From Tigheibacillus halophilus (GTDB lineage: Bacteria; Bacillota; Bacilli; Bacillales; Amphibacillaceae): 64,000 nucleotides of DNA. Numbering within the stretch: position 1 is the first letter of the stretch; each line of letters begins with the position of its first letter. The stretch spans positions 1 through 64,000 of the forward strand of contig NZ_JBHUIZ010000003.1 in assembly GCF_042683165.1 (NCBI RefSeq), written 5' to 3'. The notes under the pieces were generated by a model, which made no database searches, was not told the origin of the DNA, and saw nothing but the letters and a program-made list of their open reading frames with translations. The position numbers and the translations under genes were made by a program. Below are positions 42,503 to 51,887 of this stretch, one piece after another.

Positions 42503-43744
42503 TCAAAAAGCCCAATCGCCATTGCGAAAGATTGGCATAGCCGTCCCATCTTTTTTGATGCCGTCGATATTCATTTGTGCAGAGCCAATCATAAAATCAA
42601 CATGTGCAGTAGAAACATTCATACCGTGTTCCATCAGTTCTTCCTCACTCATCTTTGTACCGCCTTGAATGGTTGTTGGATAAGAAGCGCCGATTGCAAG
42701 GTGGTTTGATGCATTCTCATCAAACAATGTTTCAAAAAAGATGATCCCAGATTGAGATATAGGGGACGGATTCGGGACAAGCGCCACCTCGCCTAGCCCT
42801 GTTGCCCCTTCATTGTCATGCACCAATTTTTTAATGGTGGCATCGCCCTTTTCAGCAGAGATATCTACAATTTTGCCGTCCTTAAAACGGACTTCGATCC
42901 CCTCAATCATGGTACCTGCATAGCTGAGCGGCTTCGTACTCCGCACTACACCATCCATACGACGCGTATCCGGGGCGGTAAATACTTCTTCTGTCGGCAT
43001 ATTGGCAATGAATTCAGTCCCATTCGGATCATAGCTTTCCGCGCTTTGCCAGATATGGTTCTCCGGCAGTCCAAGAGTCAAATCAGTGCCTGGAGCTGTG
43101 TAATGCAGGGCGTCGAATTGTATTTCATTCAATTTGGTTGCTTTTTCGTTCAATGTTTTTTTATGTTCGTCCCAGACAGCAATAGGGTCGTCGTTATAAA
43201 TACGGCAGGTTTTGAAAATTTGATCCCATAGTGCATCGACCTGTTCTTCGGAGGTTTTTAAGTCTGGAAAAACTGTTGCTGCCCAGGCGGGACCGGCAGC
43301 TGCCGCTACAGTCCATTTCAAATCATCATTTTGAGTTGCATTTCGTTGTGCTTTGAATGCTTTGCCAGCCACTTTTTGATATGCGGCGACTTTTTCGGGG
43401 TCCACTTCATTCAATAGTCCTGGATCGCTTGAAAGAATAGAAAGGCGGCATACACGATGGTTCAGGACATGATCTTCTGATTCAGCAATCTCATAATCAG
43501 GTATATCAGTCAGCACTTTCGTCGGCTGATGCAGGTAATGCTGTTTACTGATTTCATCATCAGACCATTTTACAATTACTTTTTCGGCACCAAGTGCATA
43601 CGCTTCTTTTGTGATTAAGCGGGCAAAAGGAGCCTGCTCAACTGATACAGTCATTTTAACCCAGTCTCCGGGCTGTACGTTGATTCCTTTTGCAGTTAAC
43701 AGTTTTGCATATTTTAGTAAATTTTCATCAAAATTTTTAAGCAT
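42503..43744 (-). CDS. ampS: M29 family aminopeptidase (AmpS/PepS type)
   Basis: 413 residues, two-domain thermophilic-aminopeptidase-like fold. C-terminal metal ligands are in GLGEVALVPNPSPIS (Glu), FFETLFDENASNHLAIGASYP (Glu/His/Asp) and STAHVDFMIGS (His/Asp). It is a metal-dependent exopeptidase removing N-terminal residues from peptides. AAGGAGG precedes the ATG. Monocistronic. Confidence 0.92.
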   Translation of the reverse strand: MLKNFDENLLKYAKLLTAKGINVQPGDWVKMTVSVEQAPFARLITKEAYALGAEKVIVKWSDDEISKQHYLHQPTKVLTDIPDYEIAESEDHVLNHRVCRLSILSSDPGLLNEVDPEKVAAYQKVAGKAFKAQRNATQNDDLKWTVAAAAGPAWAATVFPDLKTSEEQVDALWDQIFKTCRIYNDDPIAVWDEHKKTLNEKATKLNEIQFDALHYTAPGTDLTLGLPENHIWQSAESYDPNGTEFIANMPTEEVFTAPDTRRMDGVVRSTKPLSYAGTMIEGIEVRFKDGKIVDISAEKGDATIKKLVHDNEGATGLGEVALVPNPSPISQSGIIFFETLFDENASNHLAIGASYPTTIQGGTKMSEEELMEHGMNVSTAHVDFMIGSAQMNIDGIKKDGTAMPIFRNGDWAF

Positions 43745-43994
43745 GCTTGTTTCCTCCTTGAAATACTGTAACCCACGTGGGATTACTTTTCTCTATCATT
43801 ATATACCACTCGGTCATTCATATCCTCCCATAACTATTTGAAAAAAATGAAGGTTCTCTTAAACTGTGGTAACATCGTAACTTTGACAAGGGGATGATCA
43901 TGCAATATCATTCCTTTTAAAAAGTGGTTGTAATGGTTTAGAATGGATAGCAATGAACGTAATACAAAAAGATAAGTAGAAAGAGGAATAGGTA

Positions 43995-44771
43995 ATGGCA
44001 GATAAAAGTATTATTTTTTTCGATATTGATGGCACCTTGCTCAATCATGAAAAGCAGTTGCCTTCATCAACAAAGACTTCGATTTCCCAATTGAAAGAGA
44101 AGGGACATGAGGTAGCAATCGCGACAGGGCGGGCACCTTTCATGTTTAAGGATTTGCGCACGGAATTGGATATTCACCATTTTGTCAGCTATAACGGACA
44201 GTATGTCGTATTGAATGATGAGGTGATTTACACAAATCCACTTGACGGCCAAGCACTGGAAAAATTAACGGCAATGGCACTTGAACATGAGCACCCAGTC
44301 GTGTTTATGGACCATGAAGACATGAGGGCTAATGTTCCAGAACATGATTATATTATTGAAAGTCTGCGGACGCTGCAAGTCGAAATGCCAGCCGTGGATC
44401 CCGCTTACAGTCAGGGACGCCCATTGTACCAGACGCTTTTGTTCTGTCCGGAAGGTGAGGAAGAACAATATGAAGAAGCATTTCCAGAATTCGATTTCAT
44501 CCGCTGGCATCCGGTTTCTGTGGATGTGATTCCCAAAGGAGGCTCGAAGGCGAATGGTATCGAACAAATTGTTCGCAGATTAGGATTTGCAAAAGAACAG
44601 CAATACGCTTTTGGCGATGGCCTTAATGATATCGAGATGCTATCAGAGCTTCACCATAGTGTCGCCATGGGAAATGCGCTCCCGGTTGTAAAAAAGGCAG
44701 CGAAATATGTAACTGCATCCGTGGAGGATGATGGTATTTGGCGTGGCTTGCAGCTAGTAGGGCTGCTGTAG
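43995..44771 (+). CDS. Cof-type HAD superfamily hydrolase
   Basis: 258 residues. HAD motifs: FFDIDGTLL (nucleophile Asp), AIATGRAP (motif II), Lys region PKGGSKANGIEQI, and FGDGLNDIEML (motif IV). A C2-type cap in between fits the Cof/YkrA group, which dephosphorylates sugar phosphates or nucleotides such as FMN. First of three tightly spaced genes with GNAT and GrpB proteins. Confidence 0.9.
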   Translation: MADKSIIFFDIDGTLLNHEKQLPSSTKTSISQLKEKGHEVAIATGRAPFMFKDLRTELDIHHFVSYNGQYVVLNDEVIYTNPLDGQALEKLTAMALEHEHPVVFMDHEDMRANVPEHDYIIESLRTLQVEMPAVDPAYSQGRPLYQTLLFCPEGEEEQYEEAFPEFDFIRWHPVSVDVIPKGGSKANGIEQIVRRLGFAKEQQYAFGDGLNDIEMLSELHHSVAMGNALPVVKKAAKYVTASVEDDGIWRGLQLVGLL

Positions 44772-44792
44772 TGAATCGAGGGGAGAGGAAAC

Positions 44793-45299
44793 ATGATCAT
44801 TGCAGTAACAGAAAGGCTCTTTTTGCGGCCGTATGAAGGTGCTGATTTAAAACAGCTTCACAGGATCTTTTCTGACGTGGAAACGATGCGGTTTTACCCC
44901 GCACCGTTTTCATTACAGCAAACCAAAAAATGGATTGATAGAAATAAAGAAAGATATTTGGTTGATGGTGTAGGGCTATGGGCGGTGTGCTTGAAAGATA
45001 CTAAGCAGCTGATTGGCGATTGCGGTATCGTTAAACAAATCGTGGATGGTCAGGAAGAGATGGAAATTGGCTACCATATCCATAAGCATCATTGGTCAAA
45101 AGGGTATGCTACTGAAGCTGCAAAAGTATGCAGGCAGCTAGGTTTTGAACGAATGAAATTGTCAAAATTAATCAGTATCATCGATCCGTTGAATGTGGCA
45201 TCTATTCGTGTGGCTGAAAAGATTGGATTTAAGAAAGAAAAAGAATCTGATATCTTCGGTAAAACGCACCTGATTTATGCCAGGTACAGGGGATCATAA
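44793..45299 (+). CDS. GNAT family N-acetyltransferase
   Basis: 168 residues of the RimJ/RimL-like GNAT type: TERLFLRPYEGADLKQL, EEMEIGYHIHKHHWSKGYATEA (acetyl-CoA pyrophosphate loop) and NVASIRVAEKIGFKKEKE. The acceptor substrate is unknown. AGGGGAGAGG precedes the ATG, 21 nt after the HAD gene. Confidence 0.9.
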   Translation: MIIAVTERLFLRPYEGADLKQLHRIFSDVETMRFYPAPFSLQQTKKWIDRNKERYLVDGVGLWAVCLKDTKQLIGDCGIVKQIVDGQEEMEIGYHIHKHHWSKGYATEAAKVCRQLGFERMKLSKLISIIDPLNVASIRVAEKIGFKKEKESDIFGKTHLIYARYRGS

Positions 45300-45314
45300 A
45301 AAGGGGGAGCGGTA

Positions 45315-45833
45315 GTGAGGAGGGTGGAAGTCGTTCCATATCATTCAGCATGGCCGTGCATATTTGAGAAAGAAGCGGAACACATCACGGAAGTTCTCAG
45401 CAATCTGCTTGTTTGCATTTATCATATCGGCAGCACCTCTGTCAGCGGTTTGAAAGCAAAGCCGATCATTGATATCATGCCAGTGGTGAAACATATTGAA
45501 AGTGTGGATACCTGCAATTTGCAGATGGAACAGCTCGGGTACGCAGCCATGGGAGAATACGGCATTGCAGGCAGAAGATTTTTTAGAAAGGGTGAAAGCA
45601 GGCGCACCTGTCATGTCCATGTTTTTCAGGAAGATAACAGGTCGGATATTCGCCGTCATCTTGCAGTCAGGGATTACCTTCGTGCTCATCAAGAGACGGC
45701 AAGAGAGTACGGTGACTTGAAAGAAAAGTTGGCAGTTCAGTTTCCAAAAAATATTCAAGCATATATGGCCGGAAAAAATGCTTTTGTGGAGCAGCTGGAG
45801 CGCAAAGCGATAGAGTGGTATGGGAATGAATAG
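45315..45833 (+). CDS. GrpB family protein (nucleotidyltransferase fold)
   Basis: 172 residues. VEVVPYHSAWPCIFEKEAEHI, YHIGSTSVSGLKAKPIIDIMPVV (the GSTS plus D.D nucleotidyltransferase-like site) and HVHVFQEDN then RDYLRAH are the GrpB/UPF0157 signature. The biochemical role is largely unknown. GTG start after GGGGGAG. Third gene of the HAD-GNAT-GrpB operon. Confidence 0.9.
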   Translation: MRRVEVVPYHSAWPCIFEKEAEHITEVLSNLLVCIYHIGSTSVSGLKAKPIIDIMPVVKHIESVDTCNLQMEQLGYAAMGEYGIAGRRFFRKGESRRTCHVHVFQEDNRSDIRRHLAVRDYLRAHQETAREYGDLKEKLAVQFPKNIQAYMAGKNAFVEQLERKAIEWYGNE

Positions 45834-45982
45834 CAGGTCACGGGGCTCCTGTTTGCAGTTACCCGGTTAAAAAGGTAATTGCGCTGTAAAAACAAGGGGG
45901 GGTCTTTATTTGCGTTGAAAGAAAATTCGTAACAAAATGGGAATGCTGCACTATAATAGGTAGAGGATATGGAGGTGGGATA

Positions 45983-46615
45983 ATGGTAAAGCTGATACGC
46001 TGGTCCTTCTTTATTTTCGGATTAATCATTTTCAGTCTGGGTATCAGCCTGACGATCAATATGCAGCATTTAGGCGTTCATCCATGGGATGTACTGACTG
46101 TGGGACTATTTGAAAAAATGGGTCTCACGATCGGCACATGGAACATTTTAATCGGTTTAACCCTTATTGGCATAACATTGGCACTTGATAAGAAATATAT
46201 TCGTATTGGAACATTGATCAATGCAGTGATGGTAGGTATGTTTGTGGATTTTTTTCTATGGATGGATTTTTTGCCACAAGCACGTAAGGCCTGGACGGAC
46301 ATATTGCCAATGTTGAGTGGTATTTTGCTCATGGGTTTTGGGGGAGGGTTATATAACGCTGCGGAAATAGGAGCAGGTCCTCGTGACGGCTTTATGCTGT
46401 CCATATCAGAGAAATTATCTGCACCAATTGCGCGTGTGCGTATTATCACGGAAAGCAGTGTGCTGGTTTTTGGTTTTTTACTAGGTGGGCCAGTGTTCAT
46501 TTTCAGCATTATTTTCACGTTTATTCAGAGCCCGATTTTTCAGTCTACATATTTGCATTTTAACCGCATTATTGAAAAGATTACTGCAGGCAGGATTAAA
46601 AAAAGCGTCTCATAG
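45983..46615 (+). CDS. YczE/YyaS/YitT family membrane protein
   Basis: 210 residues with five to six membrane helices. FGLIIFSLGISLTINMQHLGVHPWDVLTVGL, LMGFGGGLYNAAEIGAGPRDGFMLSIS and a short basic C-terminus (ITAGRIKKSVS) match the YczE group, membrane proteins of unknown function (YczE influences lipopeptide synthesis in some bacilli). GGAGGTG precedes the ATG. Confidence 0.88.
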   Translation: MVKLIRWSFFIFGLIIFSLGISLTINMQHLGVHPWDVLTVGLFEKMGLTIGTWNILIGLTLIGITLALDKKYIRIGTLINAVMVGMFVDFFLWMDFLPQARKAWTDILPMLSGILLMGFGGGLYNAAEIGAGPRDGFMLSISEKLSAPIARVRIITESSVLVFGFLLGGPVFIFSIIFTFIQSPIFQSTYLHFNRIIEKITAGRIKKSVS

Positions 46616-46666
46616 GATGAAATATAGTCACGGGTTTCCAGGCTTTTTCTATACAAGATGGATATG

Positions 46667-46712
46667 AAAGCAGAAGGAAGTTGGCATGCCGCCCGTTCTC
46701 TTCTGCTTTTTT
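46667..46712 (+). terminator. Terminator of the yczE-like gene
   Basis: Stem AAGCAGAAG(GAA)/(TTCT)CTTCTGCTT with T6 tail, overlapping the 3' end of the convergent small ORF. Confidence 0.8.
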
Positions 46713-46891
46713 CAATATAAATTTGCGGCTGCGAAAGTATCGTCGGCAACCGTGAGGGTATTGTACGATACTTGTCCTGAGGAGTGCAACTGATGTTCAT
46801 CCTTGATCATTGTTTGCAACAGCCAATAGCTGAAAGCCACAGCAATCAAAATAACGACCACAATAATTAAGATAAGCAGCTTTCCTTTCAT
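46712..46891 (-). CDS. Small single-pass membrane protein, unknown
   Basis: 59 residues: MKGKLLILIIVVVILIAVAF starts an N-terminal membrane helix, followed by a polar tail (HQLHSSGQVSYNTLTVADD). GAGGCGGT lies about 6 nt before the ATG. Longer in-frame extension to 46981 has no ribosome binding site. No family recognised. Confidence 0.5.
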   Translation of the reverse strand: MKGKLLILIIVVVILIAVAFSYWLLQTMIKDEHQLHSSGQVSYNTLTVADDTFAAANLY

Positions 46892-47037
46892 ATCTACCGC
46901 CTCGTTTCCTGTATGATTTAACGATATCAAACCAATCTGATGATGTAAAGATACTGCGTAATGAAAAAGCAGCAGAAACATGGAAGGAAATTGGTTTTCG
47001 GGAAGTGCCTAAGCTCGAGTTATACCCATTTTTGTAA
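46892..47037 (+). pseudogene. Possible C-terminal remnant of a GNAT-like gene
   Basis: An open frame without a start reads ...SDDVKILRNEKAAETWKEIG then FREVPKLELYPFL and stop. The N..A...W..IGF pattern resembles the end of acetyltransferases. It partly faces the promoter side of the small minus-strand ORF. Low confidence. Confidence 0.25.
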
Positions 47038-47047
47038 CCCTTCGAAA

Positions 47048-48166
47048 TTATTTGGTACGGATGGCCCCGGCTGTCGTATAATCGTCCACATTTATGGCAG
47101 GCCGCTTACCACGCACAATATCTGCTAGCGTTGTCGCAATGAACGGCCCGGTTGTCATACCTGATGCCCCCAATCCATTTGCGATGAACAGTCCTTTCAG
47201 TTCTGGTATTGGACCAAATATTGGCAGGAAGTCAGGTGTGAAGGGACGAAATCCATATTTTGTTGTCGTAATTTCAGCTTGTGCCAGACCAGGAGCAAAC
47301 GTTAACGCCTTTGTCAGCACATCTTGCATCGCCCCTACAGTAATTCGTGCATCAAAGCTGGCATCATTTTCATGACTGGCCCCAATAACAAGGTGATCAT
47401 CAAAGCTGACGATCGACTGTCCGCTGGGTGGTAAAACAACTGGCCAGTCGCTTGTATCCGACTGCGATGTTCGCAAGTGTACTAGCTGTCCTTTTTGAAA
47501 GCTGCCCAAAAAATCAATTCCGATTTCTGCTAAAAGAGGGCGCATCCAAGCACCGTTTACTGCAATCACAGCATCTGCTTCAATTGTTTTTTCATTTACT
47601 TCCACACCCCAGACTGTATCTTCTTTTTGCTGCAACATTGCTTGTCCCTTTATGATACGGGCACCGTACATTTTGGTTGCTTCCAAAAGACTGTGCACCA
47701 GTCTCCCGCCATCAACCCGAGCTCCTCCAGCAATGTGAACAGCACCGTAAGCTTCCTGTAAGGGTGGGAATATTGCTGTGGCCTGCTGTGGGTTCAGGAG
47801 GGTTATTTCCCCGATTTCCGGAGCTTCTTCCCGCCGAACAAGAGCGCTTTGTTTGAATGCTTGCAGTTTTTCTTTTGAATTGCGCAGGAATAAAGCACCG
47901 GTGCGTTTGTATCCAGTGTTCTTTTGTCCATCCTCGGTCAATTCTTTCACCAGTTCCGGATAAAGCTTAGCCCCATGTTTTGCAAGTTTATACCAAGCCT
48001 GGTTACGCCGTTTGGATAACCAAGGACAAATGATGCCCGAGGCGACCTGAGTTGCCCGGCCCGGGATCTGCTGATCAATGATGGTCACATCCTCTCCCGC
48101 TTTGGCCAGCCTATATGCTGTGGTGGCTCCGAGAATCCCGGCGCCGATAATGATTATTTTTTTCAT
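47048..48166 (-). CDS. FAD-dependent oxidoreductase (DAO / glycine oxidase-like)
   Basis: 372 residues. The N-terminal Rossmann dinucleotide site IIIIGAGILGATTAYRLAKAGEDVTIID, FAD-contact segments and C-terminal FIANGLGASGMTTGPFIA place it in the D-amino acid oxidase/DadA superfamily. Closest in feel to B. subtilis YurR. The amine substrate is unknown. AAGGGTG lies upstream of the ATG. Divergent from ppaC. Confidence 0.88.
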   Translation of the reverse strand: MKKIIIIGAGILGATTAYRLAKAGEDVTIIDQQIPGRATQVASGIICPWLSKRRNQAWYKLAKHGAKLYPELVKELTEDGQKNTGYKRTGALFLRNSKEKLQAFKQSALVRREEAPEIGEITLLNPQQATAIFPPLQEAYGAVHIAGGARVDGGRLVHSLLEATKMYGARIIKGQAMLQQKEDTVWGVEVNEKTIEADAVIAVNGAWMRPLLAEIGIDFLGSFQKGQLVHLRTSQSDTSDWPVVLPPSGQSIVSFDDHLVIGASHENDASFDARITVGAMQDVLTKALTFAPGLAQAEITTTKYGFRPFTPDFLPIFGPIPELKGLFIANGLGASGMTTGPFIATTLADIVRGKRPAINVDDYTTAGAIRTK

Positions 48167-48424
48167 ATGTTAGAACACCCTTTTTAATGGAATGATGGAT
48201 AATGGATTGGAATGAGCTTCCAAATAAATGAAAACATAAAACTGAAAAAATGCATACGTTTGACACGTATTTATATCCGCTTACTTCATTTATGATAGAA
48301 AGAAAAAATGGAAAAGTAAACGGAATAGATGCGATGGGTTTACTAAACTCGCGAAAAGTGACAGGACCCCCTGCAACATGCTAAAATATTTGCAGACATA
48401 CCTATTTTAAAGGAGAAATGATTC

Positions 48425-49354
48425 ATGACTAAGATATTGATTTTTGGACATAAAAATCCCGATACGGATACTATCTGTTCTGCTTTGGCCTATGCGCACT
48501 TGAAGCAGGAACTTGGTTTGAACGCCGAGGCTGCCAGACTCGGGGAACCGAATCAAGAAACACAGTTCGCATTGGATTATTTTAAAGCAGAGGCACCGCA
48601 ATACATTGAAAAAGTTGGCGATGACGTAGAAAGTGTCATCTTGGTAGACCATAATGAGTTTCCACAAAGTGTCGATAACATCAAGGACGTTCGCATCTCA
48701 GAGGTGATCGATCACCATCGCATATCCAGCTTTGAGACGAAGGAACCATTGCTGTTCCGTGCCGAGCCAGTAGGCTGTACAGCAACAATCATTTACAAAA
48801 TGTATAAGGAAAACAATGTTGCTATACCGAAGCAGATTGCTGGGCTGCTATTGTCTGCAATCATTTCCGACTCATTGCTGTTCCAGTCACCGACATGTAC
48901 GAAAATCGATGTCGATACAGCGCATGCATTGGCTGAAATTGCAGAAGTCGATGCCGACAAGTATGGATTGGATATGCTGAAAGCCGGTGCCGATTTAAGT
49001 AAATACACTGTTGCTGAGCTACTGACAATGGATGCGAAGCCATTTGTCATGAATGGTGTCAATGTGCAAATCGCACAGGTGAATACCGTTGATTTGGGAG
49101 AAGTGTACCAGCGTCAGGCAGAGCTGGAAGATGAGATCACAAAAATTGTTCATGAGAAAGACCTCGGTTTATTCTTGTTCGTAGCGACTGATATCGTTCA
49201 TAGTGATTCAGATGTTTTGGCGATCGGTAAGGATCAGGATAAAGTGGAAAAAGCTTTCAATGTTATACTTAAGAATAACCGCGCTTTACTGAAAGGCGTC
49301 GTTTCACGTAAAAAACAAATCGTTACCAATCTGACTGATGCTTTTAAAGGATAA
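48425..49354 (+). CDS. ppaC: Manganese-dependent inorganic pyrophosphatase
   Basis: 309 residues of the DHH phosphoesterase family II: IFGHKNPDTDTICSA (metal site), ILVDHNEF, SEVIDHHRISSF (DHH motif) and the C-terminal SRKKQIVTNL substrate-binding motif. It hydrolyses pyrophosphate to drive biosynthesis. Length is standard. AAAGGAG precedes the ATG, and a good terminator follows. Confidence 0.95.
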   Translation: MTKILIFGHKNPDTDTICSALAYAHLKQELGLNAEAARLGEPNQETQFALDYFKAEAPQYIEKVGDDVESVILVDHNEFPQSVDNIKDVRISEVIDHHRISSFETKEPLLFRAEPVGCTATIIYKMYKENNVAIPKQIAGLLLSAIISDSLLFQSPTCTKIDVDTAHALAEIAEVDADKYGLDMLKAGADLSKYTVAELLTMDAKPFVMNGVNVQIAQVNTVDLGEVYQRQAELEDEITKIVHEKDLGLFLFVATDIVHSDSDVLAIGKDQDKVEKAFNVILKNNRALLKGVVSRKKQIVTNLTDAFKG

Positions 49355-49368
49355 AATATTTTTTTGAA

Positions 49369-49407
49369 AAGCCGTTTTGCAACATTTGGTTGTGGAACGG
49401 TTTTTTT
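49369..49407 (+). terminator. Terminator of ppaC
   Basis: Imperfect stem GCCGTTTTGCAAC/GTTGTGGAACGGT with TTTTTTT tail. Confidence 0.88.
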
Positions 49408-49683
49408 GTGGTGCGCCTGAAGCTAGACTCTTACCTGTAATTGGACAGTGCTAATTTTTGTAAATTTGGTATATAGGGATTGCCACATAAAGAAAAGAGG
49501 ACTCAGCATATCATTAAAAAGACTGCCAGAGGACCCAGAATGTCATTTGCCAAGCAAAAGGGAAATTGTAAAGAAGCAGCGGCCTTAAAAACTGGAGGAT
49601 AATTGTGTAGCGCATGGAAAGCCGGAAGAGCTGAAGGTGGTCCCTCAGGTGAAAAATCCGCAAGTTACGCTAAGTCAGCTGCT
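49408..49683. other. Gene-free spacer with possible coding remnants
   Basis: No intact gene. Short frames such as SLKRLPEDPECHLPSKREIV then KKQRP, and PEELKVVPQVKNPQVTLSQL then LYQQQTLK, each ended by stops and frame changes, suggest a decayed gene. The family is not recognised. The second frame runs into the tandem repeats that follow. Confidence 0.3.
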
Positions 49684-49849
49684 CTATCAACAACAAACAT
49701 TGAAATAGAACGTTTTAATTGCTGATAGAGCAGTTCTATCAACAACAAACATTGAAATAGAACGTTCTAATTGCTAATAGAGCAGTTCTATCAACAACAA
49801 ACATTGAAATAGAACGTTCTAATTGCTAATAGAGCAGTTCTATCAACAA
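49684..49849 (+). repeat. 52-bp tandem repeat (3 copies plus 10 bp)
   Basis: Units 49684-49735, 49736-49787 and 49788-49839, with a truncated fourth (49840-49849). Units 2 and 3 are identical; unit 1 differs at two bases. Each contains the palindrome TAGAACGTTCTA (TTTTAA variant in unit 1), and CTATCA/TGATAG-type inverted segments flank the units (CTGCTCTATCA against TGATAGAGCAG for unit 1). There are no unique spacers, so not CRISPR. It lies about 190 bp upstream of the DUF485-SSS operon. Confidence 0.92.
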
Positions 49850-50034
49850 AATACGCCAGTTTCAGGATAAGCTTGATGCAAATGTTGCCAAACTATGCTC
49901 ATATACAAAACAATATATAGCACGATCTATAGAAGAATAGAAGAAGATATCGCACACCTCTTTACTTCATGTATCCATTCCGTTATATTCAAAATAGGTA
50001 CAATAAAAAGAAAAATGTTCTGGATGGGGGAAAC

Positions 50035-50310
50035 ATGAACGATACATTGTGGGAACTAGTCAGAAGAAAAAAGAAAATGCTTTTCAGCATATTGTTGGTA
50101 TTTTTCGTTTTTTATTTCGGGCTGCCGTTTTCATTGGCTTTTTTTCATGAGGAGATGAACAGTCCTTCCTCACTGATGCATATTACTTGGGGATGGCTGT
50201 ACGCGGCTGTCCAAATACCATTAACATGGTTGTTAGCAGGAATCTATTATTATAAAATGAAGCAATTTGACAGGCGAATGAAAGAGCTGAGGCAGGGGGA
50301 TGCTGCGTGA
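50035..50310 (+). CDS. DUF485 family small membrane protein
   Basis: 91 residues with two membrane helices (KMLFSILLVFFVFYFGLPFSLAFF and WLYAAVQIPLTWLLAGIYYY) separated by a short loop, and a charged C-terminus. DUF485 proteins are encoded next to acetate/monocarboxylate SSS transporters (YjcH-ActP in E. coli). Its stop overlaps the transporter's GTG by 4 nt. ATG 50035 follows GGGGGA. Confidence 0.88.
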   Translation: MNDTLWELVRRKKKMLFSILLVFFVFYFGLPFSLAFFHEEMNSPSSLMHITWGWLYAAVQIPLTWLLAGIYYYKMKQFDRRMKELRQGDAA

Positions 50311-51845
50311 ATCTCACATATTTTCTGTTTTTCATTTGTATTATCGTCTGTACGATGATCATTACCTATTGGGCAGCAAAACGCAGCAACACGACAAATC
50401 ATTTCTATACCGCAGCAGGCAGTCTGTCTGGCGTGCAAAATGGTATGGCAATTGCTGGTGACTTCATTAGTGCGGCATCTTTTCTTGGAATCGTCGGAGC
50501 AATTGCCTTGCATGGCTATGATGGTTTTTTATACTCTATCGGTTTTCTCGTCTCGTATTTAATAGTGATGTTTTTTATTGCGGAGCCTGTCCATCACTTG
50601 GGAAAATATTCATTGGGAGATGTAGTCTGTTCGCGTTTTTCCGGGAATAAAATGCGTTGGACAATGGCAGGTGGAACTTTTTCTATTTCTATCCTTTATA
50701 TGATTCCGCAGCTTGTCGCTTCCGGATTGCTGATCAGGCTGCTTTTAAATATTAACTATTCTGTTTCTGTGTTCATTATCGGACTTTTGATGACGGTTTA
50801 TGTTGTGTTCGGAGGCATGATTGCCACATCTTGGGTGCAAATAGTCAAAACAGTCGTGTTATTGGCTGGGACATTTCTGTTATCATTGATAGTCCTATCC
50901 CGTTTCAATTGGAATATTTCCGCGCTAGTCACAAGCGTCGCCTCTAATACACCGATAGGTAAGCAGTTTTTCATAACGGGCCAACTGTTCTCTAATCCTC
51001 TGGAACTTGTTTCTCTGCAGCTGGCGCTCGTGCTAGGCACAGCGGGGTTGCCGCATATTTTGATACGTTTCTTAACGGTCCGCAACACTACCGAGGTACG
51101 CCGTTCACTGGTAAGCGCTACATGGATCATTGGATTTTTTTATATTATGACACTTGTTCTTGGGTTGGGGACAATCGCTTTTTTAGGCTACGACAAGCTG
51201 GTAAAGGCTGATGAAACAGGAAACCTGGCGGCGCCATTGCTGGCCAGGGAGGTCGGTGGTGATTTTTTGCTGGCTTTCATTTCAGCGATTGCTTTTACGA
51301 CAATTGTTGCCGTGGTTGCCGGTCTGGTGATATCGGCTACAACTGCATTTTCTCACGATATTTATCATCATATATGGAAGAAAGGCGAATCCACTGAGAA
51401 ACAGCAACTGAGAGCAGCTAGGTGGACAGCGCTTAGCGTTGGACTGATATCCACATTATTTGCCCTGCAACTGGAGAATATCAATGTGACCTTTCTTGTA
51501 TCGCTGACATTCATCGTGGCAGCCTCCAGTAATTTGCCTGTACTATTTTTAACGATTTATTGGAAACGCTTTAATGAATCTGGTGCGGTAGCAGGCATGG
51601 TTGGCGGTATGATAGCTTCTTTGGTTACAGTGATGATGGGGCCAAACGTAATGGATCCAAATCACGGATGGATTCTGAAAAATGCAGTTGTTCCGCTTCA
51701 CAATCCAGGAATAATCGCCATTCCAATCGGCTTTATCTGTGCTATCCTGGCAAGCCTGCTGACAGCTAAGAAGGATTCTGTACACCAGTGGCAGGAGTTC
51801 CATTACCGTTCGCAAACAGGACTGGCTCCAAAAAAACATTCCTGA
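50307..51845 (+). CDS. SSS family cation/acetate symporter, ActP-like (copy 1)
   Basis: 512 residues, about 13 membrane helices. ActP-type motifs: FYTAAGSLSGVQNGMAIAGDFISAASFLG, DGFLYSIGFLVSYLIVMFF, GGMIATSWVQIVK, LQLALVLGTAGLPHILIRF. It should import acetate or a related monocarboxylate with Na+ or H+. GTG start overlaps DUF485 (GTGA). A LytS-type kinase follows 42 nt downstream, so transporter and sensor are co-transcribed. A paralogous pair at 60790-62669 precedes acsA. Confidence 0.9.
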   Translation: MNLTYFLFFICIIVCTMIITYWAAKRSNTTNHFYTAAGSLSGVQNGMAIAGDFISAASFLGIVGAIALHGYDGFLYSIGFLVSYLIVMFFIAEPVHHLGKYSLGDVVCSRFSGNKMRWTMAGGTFSISILYMIPQLVASGLLIRLLLNINYSVSVFIIGLLMTVYVVFGGMIATSWVQIVKTVVLLAGTFLLSLIVLSRFNWNISALVTSVASNTPIGKQFFITGQLFSNPLELVSLQLALVLGTAGLPHILIRFLTVRNTTEVRRSLVSATWIIGFFYIMTLVLGLGTIAFLGYDKLVKADETGNLAAPLLAREVGGDFLLAFISAIAFTTIVAVVAGLVISATTAFSHDIYHHIWKKGESTEKQQLRAARWTALSVGLISTLFALQLENINVTFLVSLTFIVAASSNLPVLFLTIYWKRFNESGAVAGMVGGMIASLVTVMMGPNVMDPNHGWILKNAVVPLHNPGIIAIPIGFICAILASLLTAKKDSVHQWQEFHYRSQTGLAPKKHS

Positions 51846-51887
51846 TAAATGGTGTTGTCACTGATCCCTGCTGCAAGGAGAGAGACG

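Noticed and set aside
49684..49849. CRISPR-like array
   Set aside because: The units are directly adjacent with no unique spacers, and no cas gene is in the window.
49860..50034. LytTR-type repeats upstream of the first DUF485-SSS-LytST operon
   Set aside because: No ACCATT-like pair at 21-bp spacing was found, so autoregulation through the same motif is not supported.
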